A stretch of DNA of 14,254 nucleotides from Acidimicrobiia bacterium UBA6912 (lineage in GTDB: Bacteria; Actinomycetota; Acidimicrobiia; Spongiisociales; UBA5794). The number at the start of each line of letters is the position of its first letter. The first letter of the stretch is position 1. Below, one piece after another: positions 8,501 to 13,370 of this stretch. A program made the translations under genes and the position numbers. Under the pieces are notes generated by a model, which had not been told where the DNA came from, made no database searches, and saw only the letters and a program-made list of their open reading frames with translations. The DNA lies in the NCBI GenBank assembly GCA_002450985.1, contig DKBA01000340.1, forward strand, positions 3,522 to 17,775, given 5' to 3'.

Positions 8501-10400
8501 CGGCGTCGGCCCGCTCGAAGGCGCGCTCCACGATGGACTCGCTGTGACGCAGGGTGTCGAGCATGTTGACGTACTGCGACCCCTGGCCGGTGTAGAGGAA
8601 GGCGACCAGGCTCGGGGCGCCCTTGCCGAAGAACACGCCCTGGTTGGCGAGCAGCTTCCACGCCGAGGGATTGCCGCTCTCCACGGCGGCGATCGCTTTC
8701 TCGGTCTTCGACGCCAGGTCGGCGGCGTCGGCGTAGTCGATGGCGATGCGCACCTGGGCGCGCAGGTCCTTCTCGGCGGGTGGTGCCGGCGGAGGCGCCG
8801 TCCCAGCGACGGCGGCGTCATGGACCGCACGCAACCTCTCGAGCACGGCCGCTTCGTTGGCGGCGCCGACGACGAGCGCCCCGCGCAGCGGCGGCTTGAG
8901 CTCGTCGCCCTTCACCTGGGCGGCAGGCTCCGGGGCGACCAACGAGTAGGTGTGCCGTTCCCCGTTCACCTCGAGCCGTCCCGGGATGTACTCCTCGAGC
9001 ACCACGTGGAAATTGGTGCCGCCGAAACCGAAGGCGGAGACGCCGGCAGACCGGACCTGACCGGCTTCCGTCTTCCACTCCGCCAGCTCCTTGTTGATGA
9101 AGAGCGGCGAGCGGGAGAAGTCGACGTTGGGGTTGGGCTCGGTGCCGCCGAGGCTCGGCGGGATGACCTTCTCGTCGAGGGCCTTGATCGCCTTGAGCAT
9201 GCCGGCGGCGCCGGCCGAGCTCTTCAAGTGGCCGATGTTCGACTTCACCGAGCCGAGCGGGATCGACCCCGGCTTCAGCCCGAGCTCGGCGAACACCCGG
9301 GACAGCGCCTCCACCTCGACGACGTCCCCGACCTTCGTGGAGGTGCCGTGACCCTCGATGTACGTGGCGCTGGTGGGTGCGATGCCCGCGTTCTTCCAGG
9401 CGCGGGCGACCGCGAACTCCTGACCGACCGGGTTGGGGGCCGTGATGCCCTTGCCCTTCCCGTCGCTCGAACCGCCGAGGCCGCGGATCACGGCGTAGAT
9501 GTGGTCACCGTCGCGCTCGGCGTCGGCGAGGCGCTTGAGCAGCATGACTGCGGCGCCCTCGCCCATGACGAAGCCGTCGGCGCCGTCGTGGTACGGCCGC
9601 GTGCCGGTTGCCGACAGCGCGCCGATCTTGCAGAACTTGATGAAGCTGGGGACGCCCATGTTGGCGTCGATACCACCGGTGAGCACGGCGTCGTAGTCGC
9701 CGTTCTCGAGCCCCTCGATGGCGGCGTCGATGGCGGCGAGGGCGGAGGCGCATGCGGCATCCACGACGAAGTTGGGGCCGTGGAAGTTGTAGAGGTTGGC
9801 GACCCGTCCGGCGATGATGTTGCCGAGCTCGCCGGGCATCGTGTCTTCGGTGATCTGAGGGAAGCGGTTGCCGATGCCGGAGTGGAACTCGGCGACGATC
9901 GCCTCACGCACGTCGGCAGGGAGCGCGGCGAAGCTGGGGGCCGTCGTCAGCTGGTCGGCGAACTCGGGGAAGTAGGCGCGCATGGAGGTCAGGTAGTGCA
10001 TGTCGCCGGCCATGGCGTTGCCGAGGACGACGGCGGTGCGGTCGGCGTCGAGCGGCCGGTTCGGGTACCCGTAGTCCATCAGCGCCTCGCGCGAGGCGAT
10101 GATCGACCACTTCTGGGTGCGGTCCATGGCGTCGCCGACCTTGGGGGGAATGGGGAGCCGCCACTCGAGCGGGGCCCAGTCGACGTCGCGCACCCAGCCG
10201 CCGATGATCGAGTACGTCTTGTCGGGGGCGCGGGGATCGGGGTCGTAGTACAGGTCGGGATCCCAGCGGTCCTTGGTGACGTCGCTGATGCTGTACCGAC
10301 CTGCCTTCAAGTTCTCCCAGTAGGCGTCGGCGGTGGGGGCGTCGGGGAGGACCGCGCCGACCCCGACGACGGCGACGGCCCGAGCGGCCTTCTCAACCAT
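2595..10400 (-). CDS. Iterative type I PKS / PfaA-like lipid megasynthase, KS-AT-KS-ACP-KR-DH, 2601 aa
   Basis: A single chain that builds an acyl or polyketide chain from malonyl-type units. KS1 (about 5-472) has Cys217 in DAACAS, His351 in HGTSTKVGD and His391 in SNIGHLKSSAG, so its triad is complete. The AT (about 598-905) has Ser699 in GHSLGE and His804 in HAFH, a malonyl-type signature. An Ala/Pro linker leads to KS2 (about 1027-1530) with Cys1275 in NAACAS, His1423 and His1463; its first-His motif is altered to HETYTPARGGSAQAE and it has a charged insertion at about 1196-1240. A second Ala/Pro linker precedes a carrier-like domain (about 1655-1732) with Thr1690 where Ser is expected. 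The KR (about 1795-2290) has a TGAAGSI nucleotide loop (2006-2012) plus Lys2158, Ser2182, Tyr2195 and Asn2199. The DH (about 2305-2585) has H2338-x3-G-x4-P, with Glu2508 where Asp is usual. No enoyl reductase or thioesterase is seen. The ATG has an AGGAG 8 bases upstream. It resembles PfaA-type synthases but lacks tandem carrier domains; the product is unknown. Confidence 0.95.
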   Translation of the reverse strand: MVEKAARAVAVVGVGAVLPDAPTADAYWENLKAGRYSISDVTKDRWDPDLYYDPDPRAPDKTYSIIGGWVRDVDWAPLEWRLPIPPKVGDAMDRTQKWSIIASREALMDYGYPNRPLDADRTAVVLGNAMAGDMHYLTSMRAYFPEFADQLTTAPSFAALPADVREAIVAEFHSGIGNRFPQITEDTMPGELGNIIAGRVANLYNFHGPNFVVDAACASALAAIDAAIEGLENGDYDAVLTGGIDANMGVPSFIKFCKIGALSATGTRPYHDGADGFVMGEGAAVMLLKRLADAERDGDHIYAVIRGLGGSSDGKGKGITAPNPVGQEFAVARAWKNAGIAPTSATYIEGHGTSTKVGDVVEVEALSRVFAELGLKPGSIPLGSVKSNIGHLKSSAGAAGMLKAIKALDEKVIPPSLGGTEPNPNVDFSRSPLFINKELAEWKTEAGQVRSAGVSAFGFGGTNFHVVLEEYIPGRLEVNGERHTYSLVAPEPAAQVKGDELKPPLRGALVVGAANEAAVLERLRAVHDAAVAGTAPPPAPPAEKDLRAQVRIAIDYADAADLASKTEKAIAAVESGNPSAWKLLANQGVFFGKGAPSLVAFLYTGQGSQYVNMLDTLRHSESIVERAFERADAVMEPILGKPLTDYIFADPNDRAAMEQGDVELRETEITQPAVLTVDLALTELLAAYGIHPDMVMGHSLGEYGALVAAGALPFDDALHAVAGRGREMAHVEVEDRGLMAAVFAPIEDIQRVLDSIDGYVVTANINSTKQAVIGGASDAVRQAMQILADHGAQVVQLPVSHAFHTEIVAPASAPLGTLLGRLRLESPAIPLVANVDGEFYPMGPNVAPKMIEILERQIASPVQFVKGLHTLHDAGCRVFVEVGPKKALQGFVTDVLGDDPEVTALFTNHPKQGDLVSFNQALCGLYAAGHGLGTPDATTAPSATPPRQAPQPALSRPVAAQQAPPATGTAVPVAAPAATTIPPTPGGGDVYSELGHLFADFLSKGFEIFSGQAPGRAVPGAPAPSHPVVVTGAGLGLPGRDNVFGDDKVPSILHGEQFIDAIPVKYRQLIADKHITRLVKSEAGGGRFEAIDNQADVIKLAGRAGRVDLATDFGFPEERIDALDQASKLAIGAGIDALRDAGIPLVMNYKTTTTGSKLPERWMLPEAYRDTTGVIFASAFPGVDGLMVEVDRYWEAETRRQRLGELRSLEERLDGSDGALAAEIRHRVQELEAEEERNPYLFNRKFLFQCVSMGHAQFAEYIGARGPNTQINAACASTTQAVSLAEDWINAGRCERVVVISGDDVTSDHLIEWIGSGFLAVGAAATDEVVEEAALPFDRRRHGMILGMGAAAIVVEAAGSAASRGIQPIAEVLSAVTANSAFHGSRLDPGHIKHVMEDLISTAERRWRIDRREIAPHTVFVSHETYTPARGGSAQAEVDALRFVFGEAADQIVITNTKGFTGHAMGVGVEDVVAVKAIETGIVPPVPNFKEVDPDLGRLNLSRGGTYPVRYALRLGAGFGSQISLTLYRLVPSPTGSHPLPDQLGFEYRLVDPAAWNQWLAAVTGSEAPAVEIERRTLRVRDDGPPVRVPAAAPQRVVAPMTAPTADVRAETPDVRRQTPEPAPVAVAPAPAPPVAAAPTAAPAPTPAPAAPAVDPVEARILELVSQQTGYPPDMLDLELDLEADLGIDTVKQAETFAAIREAYDIPRDDNLALRDYPTLAAVIGFVREKRPDLAATQTADVRRPTSEAETAAVPSDLITGDDEAAAAVPRRIPTAVLRPDLDACLPTGVTLGEGSRVVVMMDAGGVGAALVSRLEKLGASVLSIDDAPPAEELLSRLDAFSAEGPVHGVYWLPALDVEANVEDMDLAAWREGLRQRVKLLYATMRHLYDAVGDAGTFLVSATRLGGRHGYDDAGAVAPLGGAVTGFTKAFKREKPDALVKAVDFPVSRRTAALADALIAETERDPGAVEIGRIDDARYTIGLRTEALPLESGPVSLGPDSVVVVTGAAGSIVSAITADLARASGATFHLLDLVPEPDRNDPDIAAFSEDKDGLKRTVFERLKASGERATPAMVDRELARIERSHAALSAIQAIEAAGGTVHYHGVNLLDADAVGAAMTAAAATTGTIDLLLHAGGLEISRRLPDKEPREYDLVFDVKADGWFNLLKGLGATPLRSSVVFSSVAGRFGNNGQTDYSAANDLLCKSTSSFKTTRPDTIGVAIDWTAWGDIGMATRGSIPTVMKAVGIDMLPARAGIPIVRREVTGRHATGEQVVGLSLGILLEEFHPTGGLDTGEEGAVTARLAEAGVMAQHIGGFGVYGGLTVTADLDPQAQPFLYDHQIDGTPVLPGVMGVEAFAEAATLAFPDLHVVAVEDMDFLAPFKFYRNEARTVRVSATFRPEGDEVVADCRLIGERTLANQAEPQVTTHFTGRVRLGSKPPRPGKTKVEEPAARAAGAGDVYEIYFHGPAYQVLDKAWGTADAAAGLMAAELPANHVPDSAPTVTAPRLAELAFQASGIWEIGTTGVMALPMHIDRVVFAGDPAKAKGRLTAVVVPVDGGFDVRVADEKGTTFVVMEGYRTVPMPAGLPDEQVAPLRRAVTEGD
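2602..2606 (-). promoter_or_regulatory. Candidate ribosome binding site of the carboxylase, inside the synthase 3' end
   Basis: GAGGG on the minus strand lies 12 bases before the GTG at 2589, within the last codons of the synthase gene. The spacing is long. With only 5 bases between the synthase stop and this start, translational coupling may matter more than this site. Confidence 0.35.
5161..5188. repeat. Heptanucleotide repeat array, 4 units, downstream side of the ACP coding region
   Basis: Four contiguous 7-base units on the plus strand (gacgtcg, gacgtct, gacgtct, gccgtct) lie inside the synthase linker at about residues 1738-1747, just after the carrier domain. They share the exact 15-mer ctgacgtctgccgtc with the array at 5542-5590. 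The two copies are 402 bases apart, a multiple of three, so both encode TADVR. Confidence 0.8.
5542..5590. repeat. Degenerate heptanucleotide repeat array, 7 units, upstream side of the ACP coding region
   Basis: Seven consecutive 7-base units on the plus strand: ggcgtct, gacgcct, cacgtct, ggcgtct, ctgccct, gacgtct, gccgtcg. Six fit the consensus GACGTCT with one or two changes; the fifth fits poorly. They encode about residues 1604-1620 of the synthase, before the Ala/Pro linker that leads into the carrier domain. With the array at 5161-5188 they bracket the carrier domain. Confidence 0.72.
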
Positions 10401-10408
10401 GATGTGAG

Positions 10409-10413
10409 CTCCT
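10409..10413 (-). promoter_or_regulatory. Ribosome binding site of the megasynthase
   Basis: AGGAG on the minus strand ends 8 bases before the ATG at 10400. It supports this start, which also gives a complete KS N-terminus. Confidence 0.8.
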
Positions 10414-10463
10414 GCGCATAGTCCGTAGGTTGTCTAGATGAGGGCGAGGGCCACGAGCGCCCC

Positions 10464-12131
10464 CTACACGGCGGCGGGGACTCGCCCGTATACGGCGTCG
10501 GCGACGGCGTCCATGTCGGCGATGAGCCCGCCTTGGGCTCGCTCGATGGCGGCGAGACCGACCGCGCTCTGGAACGCGGCCACGTCGATGGCGCCGAGGT
10601 CCGCTGCGCCCATGACCCATCGCACGCCCTCGGCCGCGACCCGCGACGCCGCTTCTCTGGCGAAGATGCGGCTCACGGTGGCGAGGGTGGCGGCGTCGAA
10701 GCGCCGCTCCGCCTTTTCCGGCGCCTCGCCGGCGACGGCGGCGGCGGCCCGGCGGGCGAGGGCGCCGGCACACTCGACGGCTGCGGTGATGTCCCCGAGG
10801 CGGAAGAGCACGTGCTGGTTGCGGGTGAGCCGGTTGACCCGAGCCGCTTCCATGACCTCAGCGAGCGCATGGTGGGCGAGCGCGGCGATGTCCGCGCCGA
10901 CGGTCGGCGAGGCGACGGCGAGCTTCTCGAGCTCTGCCGCCTTGTCGTGGTAGTAGCCGCCTCGGCTCTTCAGGTGCTCCTGCCAGCGGTCGCGGGCGAT
11001 CGTCATCTCCATGATCTCGGACGTGCCCTCGTAGATGGTCGTGATACGGACGTCGCGCTTGATCTTCTCGACCATGTACTCCTTCGTGTAGCCGTAGCCG
11101 CCGAGGGCCTGGATCGAGGCCTCGGCGGCTGCGCAGCCCGCCTCGCTGCCCATGTACTTGGCGATGGCGCCCTCGGTGTTGAGTGTTCCCTCGCCTGCGT
11201 CGATGCGAACGGCGGTCTCCTCGATGTAGGCGCGGGCAGCCTCCAAGTGGGCGATGTGGGGGATGATCAGCTTGTGGGTGTAGCCCTGCTTCTCGGAGAG
11301 GGGGGTGCCACCCTGGATGCGCTCCTGCGAATAGGGGATCGCCCGGTCGAGGGCCGCCCACCCGGCGCCGAGGCCGAACGCCGCCACCATGAGGCGGGTG
11401 TAGCCGAACACCATCTGCGCCTGGACCAGGCCCTGGCCCTCTCGGTCGCCGACGAGCCGGTCGGCGTCGACCCGCACATCCGAGAGGGCGAGCGCCGCGG
11501 TGTTGGAGGCGCGGATGCCGTGCTTGTCCTCCGGCTTGCCCTTCTCGAAGCCGTCGACGTCGCGATCGACGACGAACCACGTCGGACCGCCGGGGGCGTT
11601 GGCGAGGATCGTGTAGAGATCGGCGTAGCCACCATTCGAGATCCACTGCTTGTTGCCGTTGATGACGTAGGCCACCACCTCGCCATCCTCCTCGACCGGC
11701 TTCGCCGTCGTCTTGAGGGCACCGAGGTCCGATCCGGCCTCGGGCTCGGTGGCCCCGTAGGCCATGAGGATGCCCTCCTCGGCGATCTTGGTCATCCAGC
11801 GCTGCTTCTGCTCCTCGGTGGCGCCGAACACGATGGGGTCGCTGCCGAGGAAGGTGGCGAACACGCCGGTGGCGACGCCGACGTCGATGCGGGCCAGCAA
11901 CTCGCAGACCCGGTAGATGTCGAAGGTGCCGGCGCCCATGCCGCCGTACTGCTCGGGGATGAAGAGCAGCGAGACGCCGATCTCGGACAGCATCTGGCGC
12001 ACGATCGGCTCGGGGAACTCGTCCTTCTCGTCGAGCTCGAGCAGGTACGCATCCGGGAGCTTGTCGGCTGCGAAATCCTTGATGGTGTCGAGAACGAGGT
12101 TCAGCGTCTCGCGGTCGAGTCCGGCGTCCAT
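10464..12131 (-). CDS. Acyl-CoA dehydrogenase with extended C-terminal domain, 555 aa
   Basis: A soluble FAD enzyme of the acyl-CoA dehydrogenase family, which forms (or, in some related enzymes, reduces) an alpha,beta double bond in an acyl-CoA. The N-terminal helical domain is followed by a beta domain with the signature EPEAGSD at residues 129-135. The C-terminal helical domain carries QALGGYGY at 341-348 and Glu368 in IYEGTSE, the position of the catalytic base in medium-chain-type enzymes. Typical members have about 380-400 residues; this one has about 165 more (roughly 390-555), an extra helical region like that of long-chain and very-long-chain-type enzymes. It is the first gene of the operon, 63 bases before the synthase, with no convincing terminator between, so co-transcription is likely. 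Because the synthase lacks an enoyl reductase, this flavoprotein may adjust the saturation of its substrate or product; that role is inference. Ordinary beta-oxidation is the alternative. Confidence 0.95.
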   Translation of the reverse strand: MDAGLDRETLNLVLDTIKDFAADKLPDAYLLELDEKDEFPEPIVRQMLSEIGVSLLFIPEQYGGMGAGTFDIYRVCELLARIDVGVATGVFATFLGSDPIVFGATEEQKQRWMTKIAEEGILMAYGATEPEAGSDLGALKTTAKPVEEDGEVVAYVINGNKQWISNGGYADLYTILANAPGGPTWFVVDRDVDGFEKGKPEDKHGIRASNTAALALSDVRVDADRLVGDREGQGLVQAQMVFGYTRLMVAAFGLGAGWAALDRAIPYSQERIQGGTPLSEKQGYTHKLIIPHIAHLEAARAYIEETAVRIDAGEGTLNTEGAIAKYMGSEAGCAAAEASIQALGGYGYTKEYMVEKIKRDVRITTIYEGTSEIMEMTIARDRWQEHLKSRGGYYHDKAAELEKLAVASPTVGADIAALAHHALAEVMEAARVNRLTRNQHVLFRLGDITAAVECAGALARRAAAAVAGEAPEKAERRFDAATLATVSRIFAREAASRVAAEGVRWVMGAADLGAIDVAAFQSAVGLAAIERAQGGLIADMDAVADAVYGRVPAAV

Positions 12132-12140
12132 GGACCAATC

Positions 12141-12145
12141 CCTCC
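12141..12145 (-). promoter_or_regulatory. Ribosome binding site of the acyl-CoA dehydrogenase
   Basis: GGAGG on the minus strand ends 9 bases before the ATG at 12131, within a purine-rich run. It fixes this start against the upstream extensions. Confidence 0.75.
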
Positions 12146-12190
12146 CCTGGGCTGGCTGTGTGGTGGCACAGGTAGCAGCGGTTTGGGCAG

Positions 12191-12219
12191 AGGATATCCA
12201 CAGTCGTGCGCTGAGTCAC
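12191..12219 (-). promoter_or_regulatory. Candidate promoter of the lipid-synthase operon
   Basis: On the minus strand, GTGACT (12214-12219) resembles a -35 box and TATCCT (12191-12196) a -10 box, each with about 4 of 6 consensus matches and a 17-base spacer. It lies about 60 bases before the dehydrogenase ATG and after the hairpin at 12255-12286, where an operon promoter would be expected. The match is weak and unsupported by other evidence. Confidence 0.3.
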
Positions 12220-12254
12220 ACGGGTCCTCATGCCCTCCGTGGTGGGCAGATTCC

Positions 12255-12286
12255 GGCGGTGGGCGCTCGGGACCCGAACGACCGCC
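12255..12286 (-). terminator. Strong hairpin after the SIR2-like gene, probable terminator lacking a T tract
   Basis: On the minus strand, GGCGGT pairs with ACCGCC (6 bp) and, directly inside, CGTTCGG pairs with CCGAGCG (7 bp with one G-U), with a GTC loop and a 3-base bulge on the 3' side. It begins about 56 bases after the SIR2-like stop codon. One inner pair is a G-U in minus transcripts but a C-A mismatch in plus transcripts, which favours minus-strand use. No T run follows. The rest of the 12132-12342 spacer holds the candidate promoter and nothing else I can support. Confidence 0.45.
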
Positions 12287-12342
12287 ACGTAAGCGCCGGG
12301 ACCCTCCCTCCCTCACCGTCGAGTCGAGGTCGAGGGTTGGTT

Positions 12343-13194
12343 TCAGCGGCCCGTTCGATGTCGAAGATCCTGGACAAATGCCTGCAAATCGCCCCAATAG
12401 ACCTCGATGTCCTTCTCACGGAGATACTGAACGAGGTAGCTCTTCACGTCTTGCTCATCCGGGCTCAGCTGCACGGAGACGCTCTCGCGACGGAGCTCGG
12501 CCTCCATCGCGATGACCAGGGCGCGAAAGATGACCTTGAAGTCCCAGTCGGAGAGGCTGTAGCCGAGGAACATGAGGGACGTTCCGGTGAGCGCCTGCTG
12601 GATACGGAGCGGCAGCAGTTGCTTGCGGTGCCAGGAGATGTCGACGATGAAGCTCAGGTAGTCGTCCTCGGTCAGCACGAGCGACTCGGGTCGCTCGATG
12701 ACGCCGTGCAGGTGGAAGACGACCGGCCGCTCCGGCGTCGGTTCGAAGCCGGGTTCGTCGAAGACGGAGGTACGGCCCTGTTCCCTGGTTTCGGGGTTCC
12801 ACCGGCACAGTTCTTGGATCGGGTCCTTTCCGGCGGCGCGCAGCGCCTCCACCATGAACCCGTCGTAGTTGGTGGTGATGTAGATGGGCAGATCGAGGCA
12901 GGCCAGGAATGCATGGGGCTCGTCGGGTGAGGTGAAGTCGGGAGTCCCGGTGCCTGCGAAGTCCTCGACGATCAGGTCCTTGGGCCACCTCGGGCCGCGC
13001 GTGACGGCGAGGAACTGGGCGACTGCCGTGAGGTCACCGGTCTGACCGAGGGGATAGTCGAAGCGTGCCGCCCAATCGTTGGCGAGCTGCGTGCCGGTGG
13101 GCAGCGTGCCGTATCCGGCACCGGCTCCGAGGAAGGGCGTGACCTTTCCATCGGCGAGACGGGACACGAGGATGTCCCAACCGCGTTCTTCCAT
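12343..13194 (-). CDS. Stand-alone SIR2-like domain protein, putative NAD-binding or NAD-hydrolysing enzyme, 283 aa
   Basis: The motifs of the SIR2-like fold occur in order: GAGAG at residues 23-27 (NAD loop), TTNYD at 107-111 with Asn109 at the catalytic Asn position, HLHG at 161-164 with His163 at the catalytic His position, and GYSLSDWD at 211-218. No zinc-binding cysteine cluster of protein-deacetylase sirtuins is visible, and no signal peptide or membrane segment. This arrangement is typical of the bacterial SIR2-like family whose members include NAD-degrading anti-phage effectors; those usually carry extra sensor domains or a partner gene. Here the domain fills nearly the whole protein and no partner is in the window, so a defence role is only a possibility. 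The ATG at 13194 has GGAGA 6 bases upstream. It is separated from the lipid operon by 211 bases with a hairpin and is probably transcribed on its own, divergently from the surface-protein gene. Confidence 0.85.
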   Translation of the reverse strand: MEERGWDILVSRLADGKVTPFLGAGAGYGTLPTGTQLANDWAARFDYPLGQTGDLTAVAQFLAVTRGPRWPKDLIVEDFAGTGTPDFTSPDEPHAFLACLDLPIYITTNYDGFMVEALRAAGKDPIQELCRWNPETREQGRTSVFDEPGFEPTPERPVVFHLHGVIERPESLVLTEDDYLSFIVDISWHRKQLLPLRIQQALTGTSLMFLGYSLSDWDFKVIFRALVIAMEAELRRESVSVQLSPDEQDVKSYLVQYLREKDIEVYWGDLQAFVQDLRHRTGR

Positions 13195-13200
13195 GCCTTC

Positions 13201-13205
13201 TCTCC
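13201..13205 (-). promoter_or_regulatory. Ribosome binding site of the SIR2-like gene
   Basis: GGAGA on the minus strand ends 6 bases before the ATG at 13194. It supports this start. A second purine stretch (GAAGG) is too close to the ATG to be the site. Confidence 0.6.
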
Positions 13206-13267
13206 GTCCTCTGCTGCGGCAGCCTACGCGTGAGCGCAGGTGCCATGCCGGATAACGACAGGCACCG

Positions 13268-13281
13268 GCAACGCGAGTTGC
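13268..13281. other. Small hairpin with GCGA tetraloop in the divergent spacer
   Basis: GCAAC and GTTGC (5 bp) flank a GCGA loop of the GNRA type. It lies in the 13195-13370 spacer between the divergent SIR2-like and surface-protein genes, which must hold both promoters. I found no promoter boxes there that I would defend. Confidence 0.35.
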
Positions 13282-13321
13282 GTATGCTCACCTGAGGGGA
13301 GTTGGGGGAATCTGGACGGAC

Positions 13322-13343
13322 TGCGGGGGTCATCACCCCTGCG
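13322..13343 (+). promoter_or_regulatory. Leader hairpin before the surface-protein gene
   Basis: TGCGGGGGT and ACCCCTGCG form a 9-bp stem (two G-U pairs in RNA) around a CATC loop. It ends 10 bases before the Shine-Dalgarno site at 13354. In a plus-strand transcript it would sit in the 5' leader and could affect stability or ribosome access. No T run follows, so it does not look like a terminator. Confidence 0.45.
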
Positions 13344-13353
13344 CAGCGGCATG

Positions 13354-13358
13354 GGAGG
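13354..13358 (+). promoter_or_regulatory. Ribosome binding site of the surface-protein gene
   Basis: GGAGG lies 12 bases before the GTG at 13371, rather far but the best site available. The nearer ATG at 13351 is in another frame and meets a stop after a few codons. Confidence 0.55.
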
Positions 13359-13370
13359 ACCCCGACGGGC

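Noticed and set aside
2595..10400. Calling the synthase PfaA of a polyunsaturated fatty acid cluster
   Set aside because: PfaA has tandem canonical ACPs and is accompanied by PfaB-D; here there is one atypical carrier domain, two KS in one chain, and no such partners.
6012..10421. Very long plus-strand open frame (1469 codons) antisense to the synthase
   Set aside because: It mirrors the codon pattern of the minus-strand gene, which has intact catalytic motifs. Its product is low-complexity His/Arg/Asp/Gly-rich with no recognisable domain; GC-rich codon bias keeps the antisense frame open.
12228..12419. Small minus-strand open frame between the SIR2-like gene and the dehydrogenase
   Set aside because: It overlaps the SIR2-like 3' end in another frame, lacks a ribosome site that I can defend and has no recognisable features.
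10533..12515. Plus-strand open frame of 660 codons over the dehydrogenase
   Set aside because: It is antisense to a gene with clear acyl-CoA dehydrogenase signatures and crosses a spacer and part of another gene; it has no domain of its own.
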